A DNA stretch of 64,000 nucleotides, from NCBI GenBank assembly GCA_029976065.1, contig JARKNV010000012.1:34782-98781 (forward strand). Reading direction: 5' to 3'. The stretch is from Selenomonadales bacterium (lineage in GTDB: Bacteria; Bacillota; Negativicutes; Sporomusales; UBA7701). Position 1 is the first letter of the stretch. Each line of letters begins with the position of its first letter. Under the pieces are notes generated by a model, which did no database searches, had not been told where the DNA came from, and saw only the letters and a program-made list of their open reading frames with translations. The position numbers were made by a program, and so were the translations under genes. This document shows positions 16,942-26,607 of the stretch, piece after piece.

Positions 16942-18756
16942 ATGCAAAAAGAGTTTATGCTGGGCAACGAGGCAATCGCCCGGGGCGCGGCGGAGGCCGG
17001 GGTCAGGGTTGTCGCCGGCTACCCGGGGACGCCGGCGACCGAGATCGTCGACCTGTGCGGAAGCTATCCGGAGGTTTACGCCGAGTGGTCGGCGAACGAG
17101 AAGCACGCCTTCGAGGTGGCGACGGCCGCGTCGCTGACCAATCAGCGGGCGATGGCGGTCATGAAGCACAATGGCACGAATGCCGCGACCGACTTTCTGA
17201 TGCATGTGAATTTCACCGGGGTAAGGGCCGGGCTGGTGCTGATCACCGCCGACGACCCGGGCGGCCTGTCGTCGCAGTGCGAGGAGGATACGCGCATCCT
17301 CGTGCATAATTACGCCCACCTGCCGATGTTCGACCCGTCGAGCGTGCAGGAGGCCTATGCGATGACCAGGGCGGCGTTCGAGTTGTCGGAGAAAACCGAG
17401 CTTGTTTTCGCCCTCCGCCCGGTGATGCGCATCAACCACGCCGGCGGCCTGGTCGAGACGGGCGAGCTGGCGGCGCAAAGCCGGCCGGCGGAGTTCGTCA
17501 TCGACCGCAAGCGGTTCGTGATGTCGGCGGTGGTGGAGAAGGAGTCGGGCGGCGAGCTGCGGCCGAAAATGCGGCACCGCTGGCTGAACGCCAAGCAGGC
17601 CGAGCTGAAGGCGCTGATGGAGGAGTCGCCCTTCAACCATGTCGAGAAGGCGCCGGGGGAGACCGGCTTCATCGGCTGCGGCATCGGCTACGCGTTTCTC
17701 AAGGAGGCGGAGCGCATCCACGGCGCGAAGCTGCCCATCCTCAAGCTTTCGACCCTGCCGCTGCCGGAGGGCAAGGTGCTCGATTTCGTCCGCGGCCTGA
17801 AGCGGGTGGTGGTGTTCGAAGAGGTCGAGCCGGTTGTCGAGAATTTGCTCAAGCAGCTGTGCTTCGAGCATAAGATCGTGCTGGAGGTGCTGGGCCGCAG
17901 CGGCTATCTGCCGAAGGAAGGCGAGCTGTCGGCCAACCTGGTGCTGACGGCGGTGGAGGCGGCTTTGGCCGGCCGGCCGTATCCCGACCCCGCGGCCGGC
18001 AAGTATGTGCCGGCGCGCACCCGGACCCAGTGTTCCGGCTGCAGCCACCGCGGGCTGCTGGTGGCGCTGAAGGAGGTCGTGGGCAAGAACGGCGGCGTGG
18101 TGACGGGCGATATCGGCTGCCACGATGCCGGCACGTTCGAGCCGATGAACCTGCAGGCGACCATTTACTGTATGGGGTCGTCCATCCCGATGGCCTACGG
18201 CATCAAAAAGGCCGGCTTCGCGAAGCCGGTGTACGCGCTGATCGGCGATTCGACCTTTTTCCACAACGGCCTGACCGGCCTGGCGAGCGCTATTTACAAC
18301 GGCGGCGACATCACGGTGGTGGTCGCCTACAATTCGACGACGGCGATGACCGGCTTCCAGCCCCATCCCGGCAGCGCCAACAACCTCAACCAGCCGGTGG
18401 CGCCGATCGATCCCGGCGCGGTGGCGGCGGCGATGGGCGCCAAGGTTTTCCGCTGCAATCCTTACAATGTCGAGGAGACGGCCAAGGTGATCAGCGAGGC
18501 CACGGCGGAGCAGGGCGTGAAGGTGGTTGTGGCCGAGGCGCTGTGCTACCTGAAGTTCGGCCGCGAGGGCCGGCTGTCGTTCACGCCGCGGACGGTGAAG
18601 GTGGATGAGGCGGTCTGCAACGGCTGCGGCCTGTGTGTGCGGACGTTCGGCTGCCCGGCGATCACGCTCGCGGACGGCAAGGCGGTTATCGAGCCGAGCG
18701 CCTGCAACGGTTGCGCGGTGTGCGTATCGGTATGCAAAAGGGGGGCGATGAAATGA
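16942..18756 (+). CDS. iorA: Indolepyruvate ferredoxin oxidoreductase, alpha subunit (IorA-like)
   Basis: 604 residues. It is the thiamine-diphosphate 2-oxoacid:ferredoxin oxidoreductase large subunit. Visible are the N-terminal pyrimidine-binding domain (GYPGTPATEIVD), the central TPP domain (GDIGCHDAGTFEPMN, then LIGDSTFFHNGLTGL) and two C-terminal [4Fe-4S] ferredoxin motifs (CNGCGLCVRTFGCP; CNGCAVCVSVCKRG). Family members oxidise aryl pyruvates to aryl-acyl-CoA. The stop overlaps iorB (ATGA). The genetic setting, with acyl-CoA enzymes downstream, suggests the CoA thioester product is processed further, so the substrate may not be indolepyruvate. Confidence 0.92.
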   Translation: MQKEFMLGNEAIARGAAEAGVRVVAGYPGTPATEIVDLCGSYPEVYAEWSANEKHAFEVATAASLTNQRAMAVMKHNGTNAATDFLMHVNFTGVRAGLVLITADDPGGLSSQCEEDTRILVHNYAHLPMFDPSSVQEAYAMTRAAFELSEKTELVFALRPVMRINHAGGLVETGELAAQSRPAEFVIDRKRFVMSAVVEKESGGELRPKMRHRWLNAKQAELKALMEESPFNHVEKAPGETGFIGCGIGYAFLKEAERIHGAKLPILKLSTLPLPEGKVLDFVRGLKRVVVFEEVEPVVENLLKQLCFEHKIVLEVLGRSGYLPKEGELSANLVLTAVEAALAGRPYPDPAAGKYVPARTRTQCSGCSHRGLLVALKEVVGKNGGVVTGDIGCHDAGTFEPMNLQATIYCMGSSIPMAYGIKKAGFAKPVYALIGDSTFFHNGLTGLASAIYNGGDITVVVAYNSTTAMTGFQPHPGSANNLNQPVAPIDPGAVAAAMGAKVFRCNPYNVEETAKVISEATAEQGVKVVVAEALCYLKFGREGRLSFTPRTVKVDEAVCNGCGLCVRTFGCPAITLADGKAVIEPSACNGCAVCVSVCKRGAMK

Positions 18757-19352
18757 AGTTCGATTTAGTGATCGCCGGCGTCGGCGGCCAGGGGAACATC
18801 CTCGCCTCCCAGGTCGTCGCCAAATGCGCGATGGACGCCGGTTACAACGTCGTTAACACCGAGACGAAGGGCGCGGCCCAGCGAGGCGGGTCGGTGCTGT
18901 CCCACGTAAGGATCGCCGACGGCGAGATTTTCTCGCCGCTGGTGCCGGCGGGGCAGGCGGACGTGCTGCTCGGCTTCGAGCCGCTGGAGGCGCTGCGTTA
19001 TATCGGCCTGCTGAGCAAGCAGGGCACCTTCGTCATCAATACCGCGCCGGTGCCGACCATCCTCGCCAATATGAAGGTGGACGAGTACCCGAGCACCGAG
19101 CAGGTCACGGCGACGATCGGGGAGAAAGGCCTCAACGGCCATTTTCTCAACGCTACCAAGGCAGCCAAGGACCTCGGCAACGTGCTTTTGACCAACGTGG
19201 TGATGCTGGGGGCGTTTTCGGCGGTGAGCGATATTTTGCCGCCCGACGTCATCCTGAAGAAGTTGTTGACGATGGTGGACGAGAAATTTCACGCCGACGA
19301 CAGCCGCGCGTTCGCGGTCGGCCGCGGCCTGATAGCAAGTAAGGAGTGGTAA
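18753..19352 (+). CDS. iorB: Indolepyruvate ferredoxin oxidoreductase, beta subunit (IorB-like)
   Basis: 199 residues from ATG 18753, which overlaps the iorA stop. The start is VIAGVGGQGNILASQVV, the gamma-type domain of 2-oxoacid oxidoreductases; GAAQRGGSVLSHVR is also typical. It forms the second subunit of the complex. Longer upstream frames are merely open sequence inside iorA. The next gene starts 1 bp after its stop. Confidence 0.92.
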   Translation: MKFDLVIAGVGGQGNILASQVVAKCAMDAGYNVVNTETKGAAQRGGSVLSHVRIADGEIFSPLVPAGQADVLLGFEPLEALRYIGLLSKQGTFVINTAPVPTILANMKVDEYPSTEQVTATIGEKGLNGHFLNATKAAKDLGNVLLTNVVMLGAFSAVSDILPPDVILKKLLTMVDEKFHADDSRAFAVGRGLIASKEW

Positions 19353-19353
19353 C

Positions 19354-20811
19354 ATGGCGCTGATGACAGCGGAACAGTATGAGCAGAGCCTGCGCAAGAT
19401 GCGGTTCAACCTGTACCTGCTCGGGGAGAAGGTCGAAAATCCGGTCGATCACCCGGTCATCCGTCCGTCGCTGAATGCGGTGAAGATGACGTACGAGCTG
19501 GCCCACGACCCGGCCCACGCGGAGCTGATGACAGCGACTTCGAGCCTCACGGGGCGGAAGATCAACCGCTTCGCGCATCTCCACCAGAGTGCCGACGACT
19601 TGGTGAAGAAGGTGAAGATGCAGCGGCTGCTGGGCCAGAAAACGGCGTCGTGCTTCCAGCGCTGCGTGGGCATGGATGCGATCAACGCCGTCGAGAGCGT
19701 GACCTTCGAGATGGATCAGGCGCTGGGCACGCAATATCATGAACGGTTCATCAATTTTGTCACCATGGTCCAGGACGGGGACTTGACGGTCGACGGGGCG
19801 ATGACCGACCCGAAGGGCGACCGCAGCCTGCCGCCCCATAAGCAGGCCGACCCCGACCTTTTCCTGCGGATAGTGGAGAAGCGGGCCGACGGCATCGTGG
19901 TCCGCGGAGCGAAGTGCCACCAGACGGGGGCGCTCAATTCCCACTGGATTCTGGTGATGCCGACGATCAGCATGGGCGAGGAGGACGCCGATTACGCGGT
20001 GTGCTTCGCCGTGCCCGCGGATGCCGCCGGCATAACCTATATCTACGGCCGCCAGTCGTGCGACACCCGCAAGCTGGAGGGCGGCGACATCGACACAGGC
20101 AACAGCACGTTCGGCGGCCACGAATCGCTGGTGATTTTCGAGGATGTGTTCGTGCCGTGGAAGGATGTGTTCATGTGCGGCGAGTATCGCTTCAGCGGCG
20201 CGCTGGTGGAGCGGTTCGCCGGTTATCACCGCCAGAGCTACGGCGGCTGCAAGGTGGGGGTGGGCGACGTGCTGATCGGCGCCGCCGCGCTGGCCGCCGA
20301 GTACAACGGCGCGGCCAAGGCTTCGCACGTCAAGGATAAGCTGATCGAGATGGTTCATCTCAACGAGACGCTGTATGCCTGCGGCATCGCCTGCTCGGCC
20401 GCCGGGGCGCGCACCGCCTCGGGGACGTACCTGATCGATATGCTGTTGGCCAATGTCTGCAAGCAGAACGTGACCCGCTTCCCGTACGAGATCGCCCGCC
20501 TGGCCGAGGATATCGCCGGCGGCCTGTTCGTGACCATGCCGTCGGAGAAGGATTTCCGCCATCCGGAGCTCGGCCCGAAGATCGAGAAGTACCTGGGAGC
20601 CACGGCGGGCGTGCCCACCGAGCATCGCCTGCGCATTCTCCGGCTGGTGGAGAATCTCACGCTGGGGACGGCGGCCGTCGGTTACCGGACAGAGTCGATG
20701 CACGGCGCCGGCTCGCCCCAGGCGCAGCGGATCATGATCGCCCGTCAGGGCAATCTCGAGGCCAAGAAGGAGCTGGCGAAGAAGATCGCCGGCATACCCG
20801 GCAAGGATTGA
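19354..20811 (+). CDS. 4-Hydroxybutyryl-CoA dehydratase-like enzyme (AbfD family)
   Basis: 485 residues of the HpaB/AbfD flavoprotein family. The [4Fe-4S] ligands of Clostridium aminobutyricum AbfD (Cys99, Cys103, His292, Cys299) have counterparts here: Cys100 and Cys104 (SCFQRC), and His292 and Cys299 (YHRQSYGGC). This argues for the oxygen-sensitive radical dehydratase branch rather than 4-hydroxyphenylacetate 3-monooxygenase. AbfD converts 4-hydroxybutyryl-CoA to crotonyl-CoA. The true substrate here could differ, since no 4-hydroxybutyrate CoA-transferase or dehydrogenase is adjacent. It is tightly co-transcribed with iorAB and the acyl-CoA dehydrogenase. Confidence 0.85.
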   Translation: MALMTAEQYEQSLRKMRFNLYLLGEKVENPVDHPVIRPSLNAVKMTYELAHDPAHAELMTATSSLTGRKINRFAHLHQSADDLVKKVKMQRLLGQKTASCFQRCVGMDAINAVESVTFEMDQALGTQYHERFINFVTMVQDGDLTVDGAMTDPKGDRSLPPHKQADPDLFLRIVEKRADGIVVRGAKCHQTGALNSHWILVMPTISMGEEDADYAVCFAVPADAAGITYIYGRQSCDTRKLEGGDIDTGNSTFGGHESLVIFEDVFVPWKDVFMCGEYRFSGALVERFAGYHRQSYGGCKVGVGDVLIGAAALAAEYNGAAKASHVKDKLIEMVHLNETLYACGIACSAAGARTASGTYLIDMLLANVCKQNVTRFPYEIARLAEDIAGGLFVTMPSEKDFRHPELGPKIEKYLGATAGVPTEHRLRILRLVENLTLGTAAVGYRTESMHGAGSPQAQRIMIARQGNLEAKKELAKKIAGIPGKD

Positions 20812-20854
20812 GCCCTGCATAACGCCAAGCGAAATTGAGGATGGAGGAAGAACA

Positions 20855-21994
20855 ATGCGTTTTGAGTTGACCGAAGATCAGGCGATGATGCAGAAGATGG
20901 TCCGCGAATTCGCCGAGAAGCAGATCGCGCCGGGCGCGGCCGAGCGGGACGAGAACGAGAAGCCGGACCGCGCGCTCCTCGACGCCATCGGCGAGCTCGG
21001 CCTGAACGGCATCTGCTTCCCCGAGAAGTACGGCGGCGCCGACGGCGACTACCTCGGCTATATTCTGGCCGCCGAAGAGATTTGCAAGGCCGACGCCGGC
21101 ATCGGCGTGTCCTACATGGCGACCGTGTCGCTGTGCTCGTGGCCGATTTTCGCCTACGGCACCGAGGAGCAGAAGCAGAAATACCTCGTGCCGATGGTCG
21201 CGGGCAAGAAGGTCGGCGCCTTCGCCCTCACCGAGCCGAACGCCGGCACTGACGCCGCCTCCCAGCAGACGGTGGCCGTCGACCAGGGCGACCATTACCT
21301 CCTGAACGGCAGCAAGATTTTCATCACCAACGGCGGCGAGGCCGAGATCAACGTCGTGTTCGCGATGACCGACAAGACTAAGGGTGTCAAGGGAATCAGC
21401 GCCTTTATCCTCGAGAAGGGCATGCCCGGCTTCACCTTCGGCAAGAAGGAGCACAAGATGGGCATCCGTTCTTCGCAGACCCAGGAGCTTATTTTCCAGG
21501 ACGTGAAGGTGCCCAAGGAGAACCTGCTCGGCAAGGAAGGCGATGGCTTCAAGATCGCCATGACGACCCTCGACGGCGGCCGCATCGGTATCGCTACCCA
21601 GGGGCTGGGCATCGCCCAGGCGGCCCTCGACCACGCCGTCAAGTATTCCAAGGAGCGGGTGCAGTTCGGCAAGCCGATTGCCGTCAACCAGGCGATCGCC
21701 TTCATGCTGGCCGACATGGCGGTGAAGGTGGACTGCGCCAGGCTGATGACCTACCGGGCGGCCTACAACAAGCAGGCCGGGCTGCCGTATTCCAAGGAGG
21801 CGGCGATGGCCAAACTGTACGCCTCCGATATCGCCATGGAGGTGGCCACCGACGCGGTGCAGGTTTTCGGCGGCTACGGCTATAGCCGCGAGTACCCGGT
21901 GGAGCGGCTGATGCGCGACGCCAAGATCGCCCAGATATATGAAGGCACCAACCAGGTGCAGCGGATGGTTATCTCCGGCGCAATTCTCCGCTAA
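20855..21994 (+). CDS. Acyl-CoA dehydrogenase (butyryl-CoA dehydrogenase type)
   Basis: 379 residues. FAD-binding motifs are FALTEPNAGTDA and FITNGGEAEI; the C-terminal signature VFGGYGYSREYPVERLMRDAKI is complete. The catalytic base is Glu363 in YEGTNQVQR, the position used by short-chain dehydrogenases. It would interconvert crotonyl-CoA and butyryl-CoA or a related pair. No etfAB genes adjoin it, so electron-transfer flavoprotein must come from elsewhere. GGAGGAAG precedes ATG 20855. Confidence 0.93.
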   Translation: MRFELTEDQAMMQKMVREFAEKQIAPGAAERDENEKPDRALLDAIGELGLNGICFPEKYGGADGDYLGYILAAEEICKADAGIGVSYMATVSLCSWPIFAYGTEEQKQKYLVPMVAGKKVGAFALTEPNAGTDAASQQTVAVDQGDHYLLNGSKIFITNGGEAEINVVFAMTDKTKGVKGISAFILEKGMPGFTFGKKEHKMGIRSSQTQELIFQDVKVPKENLLGKEGDGFKIAMTTLDGGRIGIATQGLGIAQAALDHAVKYSKERVQFGKPIAVNQAIAFMLADMAVKVDCARLMTYRAAYNKQAGLPYSKEAAMAKLYASDIAMEVATDAVQVFGGYGYSREYPVERLMRDAKIAQIYEGTNQVQRMVISGAILR

Positions 21995-22015
21995 GGCAAG
22001 AAAGGAGATTAAGTT

Positions 22016-22432
22016 ATGGTGCAGGATATCCCGTTCGCCGCCGTGAAGGTCGGCGACAAAGCGAGCATGACCAAGACGGTGAGCGAGTTCGACGTCTATA
22101 CCTTCGCCGGCGTTACCGGCGACTTCAATCCGGTGCACGTCGATAAGGAGTTCGCCAAGCAGACGATGTTCAAGGAGCGGATCGCCCACGGCATGCTGTC
22201 GGCGGGGTTCATCTCGGCCGTGCTCGGCACCGCCCTGCCGGGGGCCAACACCATCTACATGGGCCAAGAGCTTTCGTTCCGGGCGCCGGTGAAGATCGGC
22301 GATACGGTGACAGCCACGGTCGAGTGCATCGAGAAGATCGAGGCCAAGAACCGGCTGATTTTCCGGACGACGGTGACCAACCAGGACGGCGTGCTGGTGG
22401 TTGACGGCAAGGCGACGATGCTCAAGAAGTAA
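22016..22432 (+). CDS. MaoC-like enoyl-CoA hydratase
   Basis: 138 residues, a single hot-dog domain. The hydratase 2 motif GDFNPVHVD supplies Asp36 and His41, the catalytic pair of (R)-specific enoyl-CoA hydratases such as PhaJ. It would hydrate crotonyl-CoA or a related enoyl-CoA. It is the last gene of the ior operon, 21 bp after the dehydrogenase, with a strong terminator downstream. Confidence 0.9.
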   Translation: MVQDIPFAAVKVGDKASMTKTVSEFDVYTFAGVTGDFNPVHVDKEFAKQTMFKERIAHGMLSAGFISAVLGTALPGANTIYMGQELSFRAPVKIGDTVTATVECIEKIEAKNRLIFRTTVTNQDGVLVVDGKATMLKK

Positions 22433-22460
22433 CGGAGAGTCCCGGCGCGGCCGGAGGAAA

Positions 22461-22512
22461 ATATGCGTCGCCGGCGGCAGGAATTTGCCGTCGGCGACGC
22501 ATATTATTATGT
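22461..22512 (+). terminator. Terminator of the ior/dehydratase operon
   Basis: A 19-bp stem, ATATGCGTCGCCGGCGGCA with TGCCGTCGGCGACGCATAT (22461-22479 and 22486-22504, one G-U wobble), loop GGAATT, then TATTATGT. Confidence 0.8.
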
Positions 22513-22551
22513 AGGAACAACGACCGCCGGGGCGAGAGGAGACAAGGGAAC

Positions 22552-23331
22552 GTGAAGGTTGCGCTGCTGCAGATGGATATCGCGCTCGGCGACGTGGCCG
22601 CCAACCGCCGCAAGGCCGGGGCGATGCTGGCCGAGGGGCTGGCGCGGGGGGCGAGGCTGTTCGTGCTGCCGGAGCTGTGGACGACAGGCTACAAGCTGGC
22701 GGAAATCGCCACGCTGGCCGAGCCTGAGGGCGGGCCGACGCTGGCGATGCTGACGGCGTTCGCCCGCGAGCACGGGGTGGAGGTCATCAGCGGCTCGATC
22801 GCCGAGGCGCGGGACGGCAAGGTTTATAATACCTGCTACGCCATCGACGCCGACGGCGAAGTTGTCGCGAAGTACAGCAAGATCCACCTCATCGGCCTGA
22901 TGGCGGAGGACCGCTACCTGGCGCCCGGCGACAGCAAGGCGCTTTTCGAGCTGAGCTTCGGGCCGGCGGGAATGATAATCTGCTACGACCTGCGATTCAC
23001 CGAACTGCCGCGGGCTCTGGCCCTCGCCGGCTGCCGGACGCTGTTCGTGCCGGCGGAGTGGCCGGCGTCGCGGGGCGCGCACTGGCGGGCGCTTAATGTC
23101 GCCCGGGCGATCGAAAATCAGCTGTTCGTCATTGCCGTCAACCGCGTCGGCCGCGACGAGCACAACATATTTTTCGGCCATTCGCTGGCCGTCGACCCGT
23201 GGGGCGAGGTGCTGGCGGAAGGGTCGGCCGACGGCGAGGAGGTCGTTGTCGCCGATGTCGATTTTGCCGCCGGGGAGGAGATACGGCGGCGGATGCCGGT
23301 GTTTGCCGACCGCCGGCCGCAGTGCTATTAA
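22552..23331 (+). CDS. Carbon-nitrogen hydrolase (nitrilase/omega-amidase family)
   Basis: 259 residues from GTG 22552 (GAGAGGAG upstream). The catalytic triad of the nitrilase superfamily is clear: Glu41 (LPELWTTGY), Lys110 (YSKIHL) and Cys144 (IICYDLRF). The length and the CYDLRFTELPRAL motif fit the NIT2/YafV omega-amidase branch, which hydrolyses 2-oxoglutaramate-type amides or related omega-amides. It lies alone between a terminator and the glycine riboswitch, so it is probably monocistronic. Confidence 0.88.
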   Translation: MKVALLQMDIALGDVAANRRKAGAMLAEGLARGARLFVLPELWTTGYKLAEIATLAEPEGGPTLAMLTAFAREHGVEVISGSIAEARDGKVYNTCYAIDADGEVVAKYSKIHLIGLMAEDRYLAPGDSKALFELSFGPAGMIICYDLRFTELPRALALAGCRTLFVPAEWPASRGAHWRALNVARAIENQLFVIAVNRVGRDEHNIFFGHSLAVDPWGEVLAEGSADGEEVVVADVDFAAGEEIRRRMPVFADRRPQCY

Positions 23332-23437
23332 AGGCTGGCGGGCAGTGACTTTGTGAAATAAAGATTTTATTGCCGGGCGCAGGAAAACAACGGCCGGCAG
23401 CGAACGGATTCATTAGCATAATATTGGGAATGAAGGC

Positions 23438-23602
23438 CGCGGGAGAGACCGCGCGGGCGGCGCCGAAGGAGTAAAACCTTTGTCAAACTCTCAGGCAAAA
23501 GGACCATGGCCGGACCAGACTCTGGAGAGTGCGCCATCGGGCGCCGCCGAAGGAGAACCCTCACGGGTGAATCTCTCAGGTAAAAAGGACAGAGACAAAG
23601 GA
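23438..23602 (+). ncRNA. Tandem glycine riboswitch
   Basis: Two consecutive aptamers. Each has the hallmark GCCGAAGGAG segment (23460s and 23546-23555) and a CTCAGGCAAAAGGACC / CTCTCAGGTAAAAAGGAC segment, with CTCTGGAGAGT between them. This is the gcvT-element architecture. It lies directly upstream of gcvT, with a terminator hairpin following, and in other Firmicutes such elements turn the glycine cleavage operon on when glycine is abundant. Confidence 0.95.
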
Positions 23603-23630
23603 GCGACGCTCTTTTGCCTCTGCTTTTTTT
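23591..23630 (+). terminator. Expression-platform terminator of the glycine riboswitch
   Basis: AGAG-CAAAG-GAGC pairs with GCTC-TTTTG-CTCT (23591-23622), followed by a run of seven T. The 5' arm overlaps the 3' end of the second aptamer, as needed for ligand-controlled antitermination. Confidence 0.85.
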
Positions 23631-23769
23631 ATTCTGCCGGAAACACCGCCGCGGCGGTGTTGCGGAGGGAAGCGGAGCGCCGCGGGAGGGTCCCCGGGAG
23701 TCGCGCGGAGCTTAATAATTATCGGGACGCGGAGAGAGCCTAAGTAATATCAGGGAGGGATAAAAAGAC

Positions 23770-24873
23770 ATGGCCGAGAAGACGCCTTTGTACGAGACTC
23801 ACCTCAAGTACGGCGGCAAGATCATGGAGTTCGGCGGCTGGCTGCTGCCGGTGCAGTACGGCGGCATCCTCGCCGAGCACCGGGCGGTGCGCGAGCAGGC
23901 GGGCCTGTGCGACGTGTCCCACATGGGGGAGGTGTCGGTGAAGGGGCCGGACGCGCTGGCCTACCTGCAGAAGGTGGTGACCAACGACGTGGCCAGGATG
24001 GCCGACACCCAGGTGCAGTATTCGCCGATGTGCTACCAGGACGGCGGGACGGTGGACGATTTGCTCATCTACCGCTACGGGCCGGAGGATTACCTGCTGG
24101 TTATCAACGCCGCCAATATCGCCAAGGACTGGGAATGGTTCCAGAGCAACAGCGCGGGCTTCGACGTGCAGCTCGCCAACCTGTCGGCGGAAACGGCCGA
24201 GCTGGCGCTGCAGGGGCCGGCGGCGCCGGCCATCCTGGCGAAGCTGATGGATGCGCCGGTCGCTGACCTCGGCTATTACTGGTTTTTGCCGGCGGCCGAG
24301 GTGGCCGGCCGGCGGGTGATGGTGTCGCGCACGGGGTATACGGGCGAGGACGGGTTCGAGATATATTGCCGGCCCGAGGACGCGGCCTCCCTGTGGGAGG
24401 CGGTCATGGCGGCCGGGGCGCCGTACGGGCTTGCGCCGGCCGGCCTGGGCTGCCGCGACACGCTGCGGTTCGAGGCTTGCATGCCGCTGTACGGCCACGA
24501 GTTGTCGGCGGTGATTTCGCCGGTGGAGGCGGGGCTGACCCGCTTCGTGAACCTCGACAAGGGGGATTTCAACGGCCGGGCGGTGCTGGCCGCCCAACAG
24601 CAGGCCGGACCGCAACGGAAGCTCGCCGGCTTCGCGCTGACCGAGCGCGGCGTGGCCAGGGCGGAGTACCCGGTGGTGGCCGACGGCCGGCGGATCGGCA
24701 CGGTGACGACCGGGTCGTACGCGCCGACGCTGGATAAAAACCTCGGCATGGCGCTGGTGGAAGCCGGGTATGCCAAGCCGGGCGCCAAGTTTGCCGTCGA
24801 GATCCGCGGCAAGAATATCGCCGCGGAGGTTATTCCCAGACCATTTTACAAAAGAGAGGGGAAAAAAGGATGA
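23770..24873 (+). CDS. gcvT: Glycine cleavage system T protein (aminomethyltransferase)
   Basis: 367 residues. It starts with [26 protein letters not shown] and includes the conserved DVSHMGEV and [12 protein letters not shown] motifs. It transfers the methylene group from aminomethyl-lipoyl GcvH to tetrahydrofolate, releasing ammonia. It is first in the riboswitch-controlled operon and overlaps gcvH by 4 bp. Confidence 0.97.
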   Translation: MAEKTPLYETHLKYGGKIMEFGGWLLPVQYGGILAEHRAVREQAGLCDVSHMGEVSVKGPDALAYLQKVVTNDVARMADTQVQYSPMCYQDGGTVDDLLIYRYGPEDYLLVINAANIAKDWEWFQSNSAGFDVQLANLSAETAELALQGPAAPAILAKLMDAPVADLGYYWFLPAAEVAGRRVMVSRTGYTGEDGFEIYCRPEDAASLWEAVMAAGAPYGLAPAGLGCRDTLRFEACMPLYGHELSAVISPVEAGLTRFVNLDKGDFNGRAVLAAQQQAGPQRKLAGFALTERGVARAEYPVVADGRRIGTVTTGSYAPTLDKNLGMALVEAGYAKPGAKFAVEIRGKNIAAEVIPRPFYKREGKKG

Positions 24874-25259
24874 ATATTCCGCAGGAGCTTAAGTATTCCA
24901 GCGAGCACGAATGGGTCAGGGTGGAAGGCAACAAGGCGACGGTGGGCATCACCGATTTCGCCCAGCACCAGCTTGGGGACGTGGTATTCGTCGAGGTGCC
25001 GACGGCCGGTGCGGCCGTGACCGCCGGCCAGGGCTTTTCGGTGGTCGAGTCGGTGAAGGCGGTGTCGGACATTTACGCCCCGGTTTCCGGCAAGGTGGTG
25101 TCGGTCAACGACGCGCTGACCGACACCCCGGAGCTGGTCAACAGCGATCCCTACGGCGACGGGTGGATCGCCGTCATCGAGCTGAGCGACCCGGGCGAGC
25201 TCGACAGCCTGCTCGACGCCGCCGGGTACGAAAAGCTTACGGCGGAGGGAGGCCATTAG
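24870..25259 (+). CDS. gcvH: Glycine cleavage system H protein
   Basis: 129 residues with the lipoylation site Lys63 in [10 protein letters not shown]. It is the swinging-arm carrier that shuttles aminomethyl groups between GcvP, GcvT and Lpd. Its lipoyl group is probably made by the lipoate genes further down this operon. The start overlaps the gcvT stop, and gcvPA begins 1 bp after its stop. Confidence 0.97.
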   Translation: MNIPQELKYSSEHEWVRVEGNKATVGITDFAQHQLGDVVFVEVPTAGAAVTAGQGFSVVESVKAVSDIYAPVSGKVVSVNDALTDTPELVNSDPYGDGWIAVIELSDPGELDSLLDAAGYEKLTAEGGH

Positions 25260-25260
25260 C

Positions 25261-26607
25261 ATGACCAGGAGTTACCTGCCGCATACCGACGGCGACCGGC
25301 GGGCCATGCTGGCCGCGATTGGCGTCGGGTCGACGCAGGAACTGTTCGCCGATGTGCCGGCGGATATGCGCCTTAACCGGCCGCTGGCGCTGCCGGCGGC
25401 GCTGGCCGAGCCGGAGCTGGCCCGCCATCTTCAGGCCCTGGCGGCCAGGAACGCCAGCCTGGCCGAGTATGCCTGCTTCCTGGGGGCCGGCGCGTACGAC
25501 CATTATGTGCCGAGCGTGGTCGACCACGTGATCGCCCGTTCGGAATTTTACACCGCCTATACGCAGTACCAGCCGGAGATTTCCCAGGGTTATCTCCAGG
25601 CGTTGTGGGAATATCAGAGCATGATCTGCGCGATCACCGGCATGGAGGTGGCCAACGCGTCGCTCTATGACGGCGGCACGGCTCTGGCCGAGGCGGCGAT
25701 GATGGCCTGCACGGCGACCGGGCGGCGCGAGGTCGTGGTGGCGCGGACGGTCCATCCCCATTTCCGGACCATTCTCGGCACATACGCCGTCGACCGCGCC
25801 ATCGCCGTGAAGGAGGCGCCGTATGCGGACGGCGCGACGGCCGCCGCCGACCTCGGGTCTCTTGTGGGGCCGGCGACGGCGGCGGTGATTATCCAGACGC
25901 CCAACTTCTTCGGCTGCCTGGAGGATGTGGCGGCGGCCGCCGAACTGGCCCACGCCGCGGGCGCCCTGCTGATCGCGGTCGCCGATCCGGTGTCCCTGGG
26001 GGTGCTCGAGGCCCCGGGCGCCCTCGGCGCCGACGTGGTCGTCGGCGAGGGGCAGCCGCTCGGGCTGGCTGTTTCGTACGGCGGGCCGTACCTGGGCTTT
26101 TTCGCCACGACCGAGAAGCTGATGCGCCGCATGCCCGGCCGTATCGTCGGCCAGACGACCGACTTTGAGGGCACCCGCGGCTTCGTATTGACCATCCAGG
26201 CCCGCGAGCAGCATATCCGTCGCGAGAAGGCGACGTCCAACATCTGCTCGAACGAGGCGTTGTGTTCGCTGGCGGCGGCGGTGTACATGACTGCGGTCGG
26301 CCGCGCGGGCTTCCGCGAGGTGGCTGAGCTGTGCCTGAAGAAGGCCCATTACGCGTACGGTGAACTGACGAAACGCGCGGGCTGCCGGCCGGTGTTCGGC
26401 GCCCCGTTCTTCAAGGAGTTCGCCGTGCGCTGCGCCAAACCGGTGGCGGCAATCAACGCCGCCTTTTACAAGGAGAAGATCATCGGCGGACTCGACCTGG
26501 GTACCTATTACCCCGAACTGGCCGGCTGCATGCTGGTGTGCGTGACCGAAAAACGCACGGCGGCGGAGATTGACCGCCTGGTGCGGATTGTGGAGGCGGT
26601 ATCATGA
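25261..26607 (+). CDS. gcvPA: Glycine dehydrogenase (decarboxylating) subunit 1
   Basis: 448 residues, the N-terminal half of a split GcvP (P protein). [30 protein letters not shown] and [20 protein letters not shown] are typical. It forms a heterotetramer with GcvPB. Split P protein is usual in Firmicutes. It overlaps gcvPB by 4 bp. Confidence 0.96.
   Translation: MTRSYLPHTDGDRRAMLAAIGVGSTQELFADVPADMRLNRPLALPAALAEPELARHLQALAARNASLAEYACFLGAGAYDHYVPSVVDHVIARSEFYTAYTQYQPEISQGYLQALWEYQSMICAITGMEVANASLYDGGTALAEAAMMACTATGRREVVVARTVHPHFRTILGTYAVDRAIAVKEAPYADGATAAADLGSLVGPATAAVIIQTPNFFGCLEDVAAAAELAHAAGALLIAVADPVSLGVLEAPGALGADVVVGEGQPLGLAVSYGGPYLGFFATTEKLMRRMPGRIVGQTTDFEGTRGFVLTIQAREQHIRREKATSNICSNEALCSLAAAVYMTAVGRAGFREVAELCLKKAHYAYGELTKRAGCRPVFGAPFFKEFAVRCAKPVAAINAAFYKEKIIGGLDLGTYYPELAGCMLVCVTEKRTAAEIDRLVRIVEAVS

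Noticed and set aside
19354..20811. 4-Hydroxyphenylacetate 3-monooxygenase
   Set aside because: Same superfamily, but the four [4Fe-4S] ligands of 4-hydroxybutyryl-CoA dehydratase are conserved, which monooxygenases do not need.
23480..23743. 87-codon frame over the glycine riboswitch
   Set aside because: The sequence is explained fully by conserved aptamer and terminator elements. The predicted peptide is low-complexity and has no ribosome-binding site.
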